38,558 nt of DNA from Oscillospiraceae bacterium (GTDB lineage Bacteria; Bacillota; Clostridia; Oscillospirales; Acutalibacteraceae): the NCBI GenBank assembly GCA_029013165.1, contig JAQXMV010000125.1, positions 1-38,558 on the forward strand, written 5' to 3'. This document shows, in pieces, positions 27,122 to 35,850 of the stretch (position 1 is the stretch's first letter; each line of letters opens with the position of its first letter). The position numbers and the translations under genes are program-made. The notes beneath the pieces are model-generated. The model saw only the letters and a list, made by a program, of their open reading frames with translations. It made no database searches and was not told the origin of the DNA.

Positions 27122-27703
27122 TTATCTCCTTTTCATCGCCGCCCCTAAAACTGCGGGGAAGACGAACATTTCTCTGATATAGTTTTTTACCCTTAAACCC
27201 TTGGGAGAGGGAGCCGCAATGGAAGAAATCTCCATTCCCGTCAGCTTGGCCAGTGCGGCGGCACGCAGTAGGTGAAAATCACTGGAAAGAAAGGCGATTT
27301 TCGGTTTGCTGTGAGGATATTTTTCTTCGATGATTCTCTTGGCAAAGAGAAAATTCTCTTCGGTGGTTGTGGAATTGTCCTCGAGGAGGATTCTCTCTTC
27401 CTCAATGCCGCAACGCATGAGTCCCTGCTTGATGGCCAGTGCTTCGCTGATATTCTGGTCGTCCCGCACGATGCCGCCGCAGGCAAGGGCCACGGTTTCG
27501 GGATGAAGCGTCAGATATTCTGCTGCGGCGTCAATGCGAAGCGCCAGCGTCTGCGAGGGCTCGTTTTCGCGCACACGGCAGCCGAGAATCAGAAGAATAT
27601 CCGCCGTGCCGTCACAGTCCCCTTTGGAGGCCGCGCGTTCTTTCGCGGCGAAGAGCCCGGCGCACAGACCGAGACAAATAAGCGTATTTCTTATCGCTTT
27701 CAT
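27122..27703 (-). CDS. YdcF / DUF218 family protein
   Basis: ADILLILGCRVRENEPSQTLALRIDAAAEYL, VALACGGIV, ILLEDNSTTTEENFLFAKRII, FLSSDFHLLRAAALAKLTG. Confidence 0.93.
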   Translation of the reverse strand: MKAIRNTLICLGLCAGLFAAKERAASKGDCDGTADILLILGCRVRENEPSQTLALRIDAAAEYLTLHPETVALACGGIVRDDQNISEALAIKQGLMRCGIEEERILLEDNSTTTEENFLFAKRIIEEKYPHSKPKIAFLSSDFHLLRAAALAKLTGMEISSIAAPSPKGLRVKNYIREMFVFPAVLGAAMKRR

Positions 27704-27944
27704 GATGGACACCTCCATGATCAGTTTTACAGAGCTTTGTTAATAATGACTTTAAAATTCTTGCCTTTCATGAACGGATCGTTCATGGGGATTTCCTCTT
27801 CTTTTCTTCAGGCAGGAACCGCTTTTTGTGGCGGATCTGTTTTATTTTTAAAATTATAGCATAAAATGAATAAAAGGGAAAGTATTTATCCCCTGAATAT
27901 TCGGTTAATTTTTTCATTTCATTCACGGAAAAGGAGAAAAAGAT

Positions 27945-29768
27945 ATGTGCGGTATAGTTGGATATATCGGTGCTTCGCCTGCGGTGCCCTATCTCGTCGG
28001 CGGTCTGGAAAAGCTGGAGTACCGCGGCTACGATTCTGCCGGGATTGCGCTGATTGATCGGCAGGGCATCGCCGTCATCAGGGAAAAGGGCCGGATCGAC
28101 GAGCTGAAAAAGCTCCTGGGAGAAGAAAAAAACGAGAGCACCGTGGGTATCGGTCACACCCGATGGGCCACTCACGGCGAGCCCTGCCGAAAAAATGCAC
28201 ATCCTCATGTGAGCCAAAAGGGACTTTTTGCGCTGGTACACAACGGAATCATCGAAAACAGCGAAGAACTGCGGCAGGAGCTTATGGCCGAGGGCTATGT
28301 CTTTTCTTCGGAAACAGACACGGAGGTCATTTCCGCCCTGGCGGAAAAATATTATGACGGCTGTCCTGTCCGTGCCCTGATGAGAACGGCGGAAAGACTG
28401 GTAGGCTCCTATGCACTGGGCGTGCTGTGCCGGGACTTTCCCGACCGGATTCTCTGCGCCCGCAAGGGCTCGCCTCTGCTCCTTGCCCTGGACGAGAGGG
28501 GAGGACTGCTTTTTTCCGATAAGGTGGCCTTTGAGGGGCTCCGGGAGGTTTACCGTCTGGAGGACGGGGAGTTCGCCGTGCTGAAGCAGGACAACATCAC
28601 TTTTCTGGATGCCATGGGCAGAAATATTGACAAGTCTCCGTCCCGTCTTGCCGGTGACGAATACGATGCCGGCAAACAGGGCTACGCGCATTTTATGCTC
28701 AAAGAAATTGATCAGCAGCCCCGAGCCTTTTCACGGACGGCAGAAGCATATCTGCAGGGGGAGGACATCGTTTTTCCGGGGTTCTCACTGAGTGAGGATC
28801 AGGCGCGCAGCCTTGATATGATCTATCTTGTCGCCTGCGGCTCGGCTTATAACGCCGCGGCAGCGGCGCAGTATACCCTGCAGCAGATCGTGAATCTGCC
28901 CTGTCGGTCGGTCATTGCCAGCGAATTTCGCTATACCAGGCATTATATCGGGAAAAATACCCTTTGCGTTTTCATCAGCCAAAGCGGAGAGACGGCGGAT
29001 ACCATTGCCGCCATGGAGCTGGCACGCAGACAGGGCGGACGAACCCTGAGCATAATCAATGTGCCTGACAGCACCATGGCAGTGGGCAGTGACGGTGTGA
29101 TCTATACCCTGGCAGGGACGGAGATCGCCGTGGCGACAACCAAGGCATACAGCGCCCAACTGGCGGCTCTTTATCTGGTGACGGCCTATCTCGGCAAACG
29201 GCGCGGTGAACTGAGCGAAGAAAACTATCGCCTGTTTCTGAATCATCTCAAAGGAATCGGCGCAGAGATCAAAGGCGCGTTGGCTTTGAGAAGTCGGTGC
29301 GAGAGCCTGAGCCGTATTTTTGACGGTCAGAATGATATTTATTTCATCGGCAGAAAAACCGACTATGCCCTCGCCGCTGAGGGCGCGCTGAAGATGAAAG
29401 AAATCAGCTATCTGCACTGTGAGGCCTATGCCGCCGGCGAGCTTAAGCACGGTACCATTTCGCTCATTGAAGAGGGTACACCGGTGGTGGCGGTCTGCCT
29501 GAGAAAGGACATACTGAAAAAAACCGTCAGCAACATCAGCGAGGTTAAGGCCCGGGGTGCCTTTGTTCTGGCGGTGACCCAGGAAAGGTATGCACCTCTT
29601 TTCTCCGAGGCCGACGAGATTTTGGCGATTCCCGATCTCGCCGACGAGGAACTGTCCGTTCCTGCCGGGGCAGTGCCGCTGCAGCTACTGAGCTATTACA
29701 CGGCTCTGCGCCGCGGCTGTGCCATTGATAAGCCGAGAAACCTTGCCAAATCCGTGACCGTGGAATAA
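27945..29768 (+). CDS. glmS: Glutamine-fructose-6-phosphate aminotransferase (isomerizing)
   Basis: MCGIVGYIGASPAVPYLVGGLEKLEYRGYDSAGIAL; GHTRWATHGEP; SIS domains; C-terminal DKPRNLAKSVTVE. Confidence 0.98.
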   Translation: MCGIVGYIGASPAVPYLVGGLEKLEYRGYDSAGIALIDRQGIAVIREKGRIDELKKLLGEEKNESTVGIGHTRWATHGEPCRKNAHPHVSQKGLFALVHNGIIENSEELRQELMAEGYVFSSETDTEVISALAEKYYDGCPVRALMRTAERLVGSYALGVLCRDFPDRILCARKGSPLLLALDERGGLLFSDKVAFEGLREVYRLEDGEFAVLKQDNITFLDAMGRNIDKSPSRLAGDEYDAGKQGYAHFMLKEIDQQPRAFSRTAEAYLQGEDIVFPGFSLSEDQARSLDMIYLVACGSAYNAAAAAQYTLQQIVNLPCRSVIASEFRYTRHYIGKNTLCVFISQSGETADTIAAMELARRQGGRTLSIINVPDSTMAVGSDGVIYTLAGTEIAVATTKAYSAQLAALYLVTAYLGKRRGELSEENYRLFLNHLKGIGAEIKGALALRSRCESLSRIFDGQNDIYFIGRKTDYALAAEGALKMKEISYLHCEAYAAGELKHGTISLIEEGTPVVAVCLRKDILKKTVSNISEVKARGAFVLAVTQERYAPLFSEADEILAIPDLADEELSVPAGAVPLQLLSYYTALRRGCAIDKPRNLAKSVTVE

Positions 29769-29771
29769 GGC

Positions 29772-30635
29772 TCATTTCCGGCAGCGCCTGATGAGAAAAT
29801 CGTAAAAGTCTGCGGCATATTCCGACTGGGGAAAACGGTCATAAAGCTCCAAAATCAGCTCCCGGCGGCAGACGGGCTGAGAGATCGGCAGCAGGGCCAC
29901 ATCTTTGTTTTTGATTTTGCCCCAGGAAAACTCCGGCCAGAAAGCCACTCCTGTTCCGGTGCTGACGATATTCTGCACTGCCGCCGGGGAGTCGGATTCA
30001 AAGAGAATTTTCGGCACAAAGCCCACATCGGCGCACAGGCGGTTGCAGACCACACCGAAAAGCCGGGAGGAGGAGAGCATGACGAAGCTCTCCTCCTTGA
30101 CTTCGGTCAGACTGACCGAGTCTCTGGGAGCAAAGGGCGAGGTCTTGGGTACGGCCAGAAAGATCTCCTCCTGTTTGACGCTTCTGCGCAGATATTTCTT
30201 TTCGCTGATTTGCTGGATGCCGTCGGTATAGATGACGATGTCGGAGCCGCTTTCGGAAATGTTCTGCTCAAAATCAAAAATGACATCAGGATGATGTTTC
30301 CGGTATCGGATGATGGAATCAATGACAAAGCTGGAGGCGGCGAGGATATTCAGCTTCACGGTTTTATTGACCCGGGATTTCAGCTGATTGATCTCTTCGG
30401 GGAGCCCGTCTATTTCGGGCAGCAGGGTATCCAGACGCTTTTTGAGATAATCGCCGCAATCGGTCAGCTGAATGTTTCGCCCGGTGCGTGTGAAAAGAGC
30501 CACGCCCAGCTCATCTTCCAGGCTCCTGATAGCCTTGGTCAGAGCCGGCTGGGCAATGCAGAGATTTTCTGCCGCCTTGGTTATATGCTCGAGCCGTGCC
30601 GCTTCATAAAAATATTTCAGTTTCTGTAAATCCAT
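29772..30635 (-). CDS. LysR-family transcriptional regulator
   Basis: MDLQKLKYFYEAARLEHITKAAENLCIAQPALTKAIRSLEDELGVALFTRTGRNIQLT; start at M7 with RBS aggtga. Confidence 0.95.
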   Translation of the reverse strand: MDLQKLKYFYEAARLEHITKAAENLCIAQPALTKAIRSLEDELGVALFTRTGRNIQLTDCGDYLKKRLDTLLPEIDGLPEEINQLKSRVNKTVKLNILAASSFVIDSIIRYRKHHPDVIFDFEQNISESGSDIVIYTDGIQQISEKKYLRRSVKQEEIFLAVPKTSPFAPRDSVSLTEVKEESFVMLSSSRLFGVVCNRLCADVGFVPKILFESDSPAAVQNIVSTGTGVAFWPEFSWGKIKNKDVALLPISQPVCRRELILELYDRFPQSEYAADFYDFLIRRCRK

Positions 30636-30651
30636 TTTGTTCACCTGATTC

Positions 30652-30666
30652 ATAACCTGAAGTTAT
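30652..30666. promoter_or_regulatory. Candidate LysR-type operator in the divergent intergenic region
   Basis: Palindrome ATAAC-CTGAA-GTTAT, fitting T-N11-A and ATAA-N7-TTAT. Confidence 0.6.
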
Positions 30667-30751
30667 CAATTTTATAATAATTATATATTTTTATTTTGTT
30701 GCCGTCAAGTGTATAATAGGCGTCAGAAAAAATAAAGTGAGGTAAAAATCA

Positions 30752-31054
30752 ATGAAAGAAATCTGCGAAATCATCATGCTCCTGTGCTTTGGCATTTCCT
30801 GGCCCATTTCAGTTTATAAGAGCATCGTTTCCAAATCCACACAGGGCAAAAGCGTGGTCTTCATCGCCGCCATCATCATCGGTTATCTTGCAGGCATTCT
30901 CGGCAAGATCGTCAGCGGACAGATCAATTATGTGCTGATCCTTTATTGCTTTAATTTGGCGGTTGTCAGCCTGGATCTCATTCTTTATTTCCGAAACAAA
31001 GCCGGCGAAAAGAAGAGCACACCTGCGGTGACGGCAAAGAAACAGACCGCCTGA
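30752..31054 (+). CDS. PQ-loop / SemiSWEET-like small membrane protein
   Basis: Three TM segments with WPISVYKSIVSKSTQGKSVVF motif. Confidence 0.7.
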   Translation: MKEICEIIMLLCFGISWPISVYKSIVSKSTQGKSVVFIAAIIIGYLAGILGKIVSGQINYVLILYCFNLAVVSLDLILYFRNKAGEKKSTPAVTAKKQTA

Positions 31055-31115
31055 AAAGGAATAAAATAAAAGAAATTGGTAGCTCTTCCATATATTTCCT
31101 TTCACATGAAAGAAT

Positions 31116-31148
31116 CAGAATCCTGAGAGGTCGGGATTTTGATTTTTT
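31116..31148 (+). terminator. Probable rho-independent terminator
   Basis: cagaatcc / ggattttg hairpin (one G-U pair) followed by attttttg. Confidence 0.55.
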
Positions 31149-31181
31149 GTTTTGTTTGAAGTAAATATTATGTTAATACGG

Positions 31182-31210
31182 TTGAATTTTTGCTCGGGAT
31201 GGGTTATAAT
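31182..31210 (+). promoter_or_regulatory. Predicted sigma-A promoter for the DivIVA-like gene
   Basis: TTGAAT-17 nt-TATAAT. Confidence 0.75.
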
Positions 31211-31260
31211 TTTGAAGAATGGATGATAGCAACATATTTAGTATTAGGAAGTGAATTTTA

Positions 31261-31692
31261 ATGTCCGAGATCAACTTCACCGTTACCGAAAGAGGATATG
31301 ATATCGTTGAAGTCAATAAGTATATCACGATGATTCAGCAGGAATACGCCAACGCTGTCGCCTGGGGCGAGGAGATGGAAAAAAAGTATGAAGAGCTGAA
31401 AAAAAGCGTTGAGGACTACGGAATGTATTTTACCATCAGCGAGGACAACCAGAGCGAGGTTGTCGAGAGCATTTTCCGTGAGCTTTCCTCCACCGTCGCC
31501 AAGGCGAAGGCTGACGCCGACCGCAGAAATGCCGAGGCAGTGGAAGCCGCACGGGAGCAGGCCAGGGAAATCAAGCGTCAGGCCATGGAAAATTCCGTGG
31601 AAATCAGAACCCAGAACACCACGATTATGAATAATCTCAAAGCGATCAGCGATATGATCAATGTCGTTCTGGAAAAGGGTATGCAGTATTAA
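31261..31692 (+). CDS. DivIVA-like coiled-coil protein
   Basis: INFTVTERGYDIVEVNKYITMIQQEY resembles the DivIVA N-terminal domain, followed by coiled coil. Confidence 0.65.
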   Translation: MSEINFTVTERGYDIVEVNKYITMIQQEYANAVAWGEEMEKKYEELKKSVEDYGMYFTISEDNQSEVVESIFRELSSTVAKAKADADRRNAEAVEAAREQAREIKRQAMENSVEIRTQNTTIMNNLKAISDMINVVLEKGMQY

Positions 31693-31724
31693 GCAGCCCT
31701 TTGCCGGAAAGGAAGTGATATAAA

Positions 31725-34247
31725 TTGGCAAATTACAGACCGAAAAGCCTGAACGAGCTCAACAGCGTTTACGGCAAAGCCATGGAGGCCGAGAGAGCCA
31801 TCCATGCCGGATCTGACCGCCTGCAGGACAGACAAAAAACTCAGGCAGAAACCGACAGCACGCAAACTGTGTTTGAGGAAATGGAAAAACAGGCGAGACA
31901 GGCCCGCGAAAGAGAGCCTCAGGATGACGCCATTACCAATATAGCGAACGATTTTATCAAGCGTTTTGCTGTCAAGCAGGAGCCTGCCGATCGTTCCCGG
32001 GAGGTCAGACGGCCTGCTCCGAGCATACAGAGCGTCTATCATACGCCTGTGAGCCAAGCGGAGCCTGCGGCTAAGACCACGGCGGCGAAACCGGCTTCTC
32101 CGAAGCCGGAAATCAGAGGCGCCAAGGCGCCGTCCCCTGTGCCGGAGGTACCGAGACCCTCAGCGAAGGAGCCGCCCGTTTCCGCCGTCAAGACAAAAGC
32201 CGTCGCACCGGAATTTATGCCGGCACCGCAGCCGGAGATTCCTGTTCCCGTCAGCGCAGCGTCGGAAAAGATGCCCGATGAGACACAGGTCTCGTCTTTT
32301 GTGCCCGGGGCTGAGCGCCGTCCGGCGTCGCCGAGGGTGCACATCACCAGCACGGAACGCAGCGAGCTGATGAAAGAATATATGAGCATTATGGCCGATG
32401 ACGATGACGAGGCCTATGATGCGCCGCGGCATAAAAAAAGCCGCTTCAAGTTCGGCAAAAAGAAACGCGCCGCCGAAACCGCCACGATCCGTGAGGATAA
32501 TACGGAGCCGCAGGAGACGGACATAACCGTATCTGAGCCGATTCCCGAACATAAAACGAGAAGAAAGAATAAAAAACATAACAACATATATGATGACATT
32601 GAGGCGGACTTCGGATACAATGAGGAGATTGTTGACGATGAATTTTCTGCGTCTGAAGATGTTTCCGAGGAAAGCGACGCCCGCTTAACGGATTACCCTG
32701 AAACCCGGGAGGTTGCCTTTGAGGATACTGATGATGACATCAATCTTTTCAGCGATATTCCCGAGATCCATCTTCCTCAGGGTGAGGAGCAACTGACCGA
32801 GACCCCGGCAGAACCTGTCTACGAGGAAGAGATTATCGAAGCCGAGGCAGAACCTGCCTATGAAGAAGAGTTCATCGAAGCCGAGATAGAACCTGTCTAC
32901 GAAGAAGAGATTATCGAAGCCGAGGCCGAGCCTGCTTACGAAGAAGAGATCATCGAAGCCGAGGCCGAGCCTGTCTACGAAGAAGAGATCATCGAAGCCG
33001 AGGCAGAGCCTGCCTATGAAGAAGAGATCATCGAAGCCGAGACAGAGCCTGTCTACGAGGAAGAGATCATCGAAGCTGAGACAGAACCTGCTTGCGAGGA
33101 AGAAAGCATAGCACCACAGCCGGAGTCGGCCGATGAGACGATACCCGAGGATATCCATGAGGAATTTGTCGAGCCGGTGATGGTCTTTGACGATGTTTTC
33201 TCCGTCAGCGATGAATCAAAACGCAGTTATACCGGCGGCAACTGGGAAGAAGTTTTCGGCAATGATCCTGATTTCCTGGCCGCAAGGCAGGAGGCCTATG
33301 AGGAGAACGGCGATGGTTTTGAGGAAATGGCCTACTATCCGGAAGAGGAGGTCTACTACACAGAAAATGTCGACGAGGATCTCTATGTGCCCGAGGTGAA
33401 AAAGCACACCCTGGCCAGAGTCTTCCTTGCGCTGATCATGACTCTCAGTTTCCTTTGTGCCGGATTTGTCTGCTTCGTCAGAGGCGTGGCGGCACCAAAC
33501 AGCGGCAGTGTTTTTGCTGATAGCTACCGCGTCTTTACGGCGGCAGAAGCCTATGAGGACTGCTCCGTGGCCAAGGGCGATCTGGTTGTGACAGAGGATA
33601 TGCTCATCGGCAGCGGCGATACTTTCGCCTATCGTGATACGCAGGACGGAGGTTTCCGTTTTGCTCTGTGCATGGACAGCGAGGTCAGCGACGGCGAGGA
33701 ATATCTGGTGGCAAGCAGTCAGTATGGAAGCGTCCGCGTCAACAGTGCCGATACTTATGGTAAAGTGGTGGCCGCCTATGGCGGCGTCGGCGCCGCGGTG
33801 TCTTTCCTGAGCAATAATTTCAGCGTGATCGTGGTTTTCTTCCTTTTGATTGCCCTTTGCTGTATCCTTGCTCTGGCTCTGGGCTTCAAGGGTCATGCCC
33901 GTGATGAGGACGACGACCAAGAGTGGAACTCACAGGGAACCGATGAGGGTCTGACCGAAAGGGATATTCCTGAAAACCGTGATGAAGTTGTGGCCGAGAG
34001 TCACGATGAAATCCCGGCCATGGTAGAAGAAAAGGCCAAAAACAGCAAGAAGAAAAAGGCAAAAACCAAGACGAAAAACAAAGTTAAGACAAAAACCGAT
34101 AACAGAAAACCCAAAAAGACCGCCGATGAGGAGCCGGTAACTGTGCCGGCAGAAGAGGAGACGGATTATGACAGCGACGATGTCAACTTTATCGGCGTGG
34201 ACTATGATGTGGACGGAATTGATGCAGATCTTTTCAGCAAGATCTGA
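31725..34247 (+). CDS. Large two-TM protein: acidic repetitive N-terminal region, degenerate SipW-like signal-peptidase domain, charged C-tail
   Basis: TTG start with RBS ggaag; TM near HTLARVFLALIMTLSFLCAGFVCFV and FSVIVVFFLLIALCCILALALGF flanking KGDLVVTEDM...GDTFAYRD...NSADTYGKVVAAYGGVGAAVSFLSNN. Confidence 0.8.
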   Translation: MANYRPKSLNELNSVYGKAMEAERAIHAGSDRLQDRQKTQAETDSTQTVFEEMEKQARQAREREPQDDAITNIANDFIKRFAVKQEPADRSREVRRPAPSIQSVYHTPVSQAEPAAKTTAAKPASPKPEIRGAKAPSPVPEVPRPSAKEPPVSAVKTKAVAPEFMPAPQPEIPVPVSAASEKMPDETQVSSFVPGAERRPASPRVHITSTERSELMKEYMSIMADDDDEAYDAPRHKKSRFKFGKKKRAAETATIREDNTEPQETDITVSEPIPEHKTRRKNKKHNNIYDDIEADFGYNEEIVDDEFSASEDVSEESDARLTDYPETREVAFEDTDDDINLFSDIPEIHLPQGEEQLTETPAEPVYEEEIIEAEAEPAYEEEFIEAEIEPVYEEEIIEAEAEPAYEEEIIEAEAEPVYEEEIIEAEAEPAYEEEIIEAETEPVYEEEIIEAETEPACEEESIAPQPESADETIPEDIHEEFVEPVMVFDDVFSVSDESKRSYTGGNWEEVFGNDPDFLAARQEAYEENGDGFEEMAYYPEEEVYYTENVDEDLYVPEVKKHTLARVFLALIMTLSFLCAGFVCFVRGVAAPNSGSVFADSYRVFTAAEAYEDCSVAKGDLVVTEDMLIGSGDTFAYRDTQDGGFRFALCMDSEVSDGEEYLVASSQYGSVRVNSADTYGKVVAAYGGVGAAVSFLSNNFSVIVVFFLLIALCCILALALGFKGHARDEDDDQEWNSQGTDEGLTERDIPENRDEVVAESHDEIPAMVEEKAKNSKKKKAKTKTKNKVKTKTDNRKPKKTADEEPVTVPAEEETDYDSDDVNFIGVDYDVDGIDADLFSKI
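32811..33122 (+). repeat. 39-bp in-frame tandem repeat, 8 units (EP[V/A]YEEEIIEAEx)
   Basis: Units begin at 32811, 32850, 32889, 32928, 32967, 33006, 33045, 33084; V/A alternates between successive units; last unit diverged. Confidence 0.95.
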
Positions 34248-34318
34248 TGAGTTTGCGGTTATCAATATTAAAAGTTTTGTAATATAAGTATCAATTTACT
34301 TACCTTTGCAATAATTGT

Positions 34319-34347
34319 TTGACTTTTAATTGCCCATGGTGTAGAAT
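34319..34347 (+). promoter_or_regulatory. Predicted sigma-A promoter for the lipid kinase gene
   Basis: TTGACT-17 nt-TAGAAT. Confidence 0.65.
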
Positions 34348-34348
34348 A

Positions 34349-34378
34349 ATAGTGCAGCGAAAGATCTCGCTGCACTAT
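34349..34378 (+). promoter_or_regulatory. Perfect 11-bp stem-loop at the predicted 5' end of the lipid kinase mRNA
   Basis: atagtgcagcg-aaagatct-cgctgcactat, immediately after the -10 box; no U tract. Confidence 0.6.
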
Positions 34379-34498
34379 CGCTTTATATGGGGGTGATTGT
34401 TTTCAAAGGTTAACGAAAACAATATTTTCAAGAAAGGAACGACAGCCTGATATAACAATCCATAAGAATATAAAACGGAGGCTGTCACACAGAAAACC

Positions 34499-35764
34499 AT
34501 GCAAGAAAAAAGGAAAAAAGTATTGATGATCGTCAATCCCTGCGCCGGCAAAAATCGCTCTCGGGCCGATGTCTCCAAGATCGTCAGTTACTTCCCGAAA
34601 GAAGAATATGATTTGGTTGTCCGCACCACGACCTGCTGTGGTGATGCCACCAATATCGTGAAAAGTGAATCCGAGGGCAAGGATTTCGTCGTCTGCTGCG
34701 GCGGAGACGGCACATTGAATGAAACAATTAACGGCGTTATGGATATGCCGAAGCGTATCCCTATCGGATATATTCCCACAGGTACGACCTGTGATCTGGC
34801 GTCCACCCTGGGCATCCCATCGGATGTCAGTGCGGCAATCGAAATCATCAAAAAGGGCCACACAAATGATTATGATATCGGCCTTTTCAATAACAGATAT
34901 TTTTCTTATGTGGCGTCCTTCGGCGCTTTCTGCAAAAGCTCCTACGCCACGCCCCAAAAGCTGAAAAACCGTTTCGGCCATGCAGCTTATATTGTTGAGG
35001 CTCTGCGGGAGATCAAGGATATTCACGGAACCTATCTGAGAGTGGAGCATGACGGCGGTGTGATCGAAGGTAAATTCTGCTTCGGTTCCATTTCCAATTC
35101 CACTTCGGTTGCCGGTATTTTTAAGTTTGATCCCGAGCAGATCAAACTGAACGACGGTATCTTTGAGGTTCATTTGGTCAGGGATTTAAAGGGACGGGAG
35201 ATTGTTCCCACCTTTTTCCAGGTCAAAAGGCAGGACTATGACGGCAAAAGAGTTTTCTTCCTGAAAACCAGTAAGCTGAAAATCACATCACCCTATGAGG
35301 AACTGGAGTGGACTCTGGACGGAGAATACGGCGGCAAGCACAATGAAGTGATGGTTCATGTTCTGGAGCGTGCCGTAAGGATTTATTCGCCGGAGAATCC
35401 TCTCTTCCTGAAGCGGCCCGAGATCATTCCCGAGGTCGTCGAAAAGGAAACCCCTGAGGCGAAAAAAGAGAAGCGCCGCGGCATCAAGCGCGGCGGTGAT
35501 GAGACGGCGGAACCCACCGAAGAAAAAAAGGATAGACGCCGCAACGCCAAGCGCAATGAAAACGAGGCGGCAGAAGCGGAAGCTGTTCCGGCAGATCCCG
35601 TGCTCAGTGAGGAGAGCTCTGCAGAAGAGAAAACCTTGGAACCGCCGGCAGAAGAAAAACAGCCTAAAATCAAAAAGCCGAAGAAGCGGTCTGCGCCAAA
35701 CAAAACCCCTGAGACGGAAGAAAAGCCCCAGGCTGCGGAAGAAGAGCCTGTTACGGCTCAGTGA
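34499..35764 (+). CDS. Diacylglycerol kinase-like lipid kinase (YegS/DgkB family) with charged low-complexity C-terminal extension
   Basis: KVLMIVNPCAGKNRSRADV, VVCCGGDGTLNETINGVM, GYIPTGTTCDLASTLGIP, DGEYGGKHNEVMVHVLERAVRIYSP. Confidence 0.92.
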   Translation: MQEKRKKVLMIVNPCAGKNRSRADVSKIVSYFPKEEYDLVVRTTTCCGDATNIVKSESEGKDFVVCCGGDGTLNETINGVMDMPKRIPIGYIPTGTTCDLASTLGIPSDVSAAIEIIKKGHTNDYDIGLFNNRYFSYVASFGAFCKSSYATPQKLKNRFGHAAYIVEALREIKDIHGTYLRVEHDGGVIEGKFCFGSISNSTSVAGIFKFDPEQIKLNDGIFEVHLVRDLKGREIVPTFFQVKRQDYDGKRVFFLKTSKLKITSPYEELEWTLDGEYGGKHNEVMVHVLERAVRIYSPENPLFLKRPEIIPEVVEKETPEAKKEKRRGIKRGGDETAEPTEEKKDRRRNAKRNENEAAEAEAVPADPVLSEESSAEEKTLEPPAEEKQPKIKKPKKRSAPNKTPETEEKPQAAEEEPVTAQ

Positions 35765-35813
35765 GCCGCCTTTTGACAGCAGAGACAAGGTTCACGAAAA
35801 CAAACATTCAATG

Positions 35814-35850
35814 TTTATGCGCAAGGCTGATGGTCTTGCGCATAAATTTT
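35814..35850 (+). terminator. Terminator hairpin after the lipid kinase gene
   Basis: tttatgcgcaag-gctgatggt-cttgcgcataaa followed by TTTT. Confidence 0.75.

Noticed and set aside
27783-28691. 302-aa minus-strand ORF
   Set aside because: Mostly antisense to glmS with low-complexity translation; codon mirror artefact
28785-29450. 221-aa minus-strand ORF
   Set aside because: Antisense to glmS SIS domains; no family features
32811-33122. Repeat array as a CRISPR
   Set aside because: Contiguous 39-bp in-frame units with no spacers; coding repeat
32685-33158. 157-aa minus-strand ORF with repeats (LGFDDLFFVDR)
   Set aside because: Mirror translation of the 39-bp tandem repeat on the plus strand
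33216-33920. 234-aa minus-strand ORF
   Set aside because: Antisense to the two-TM protein; no RBS or domain evidence
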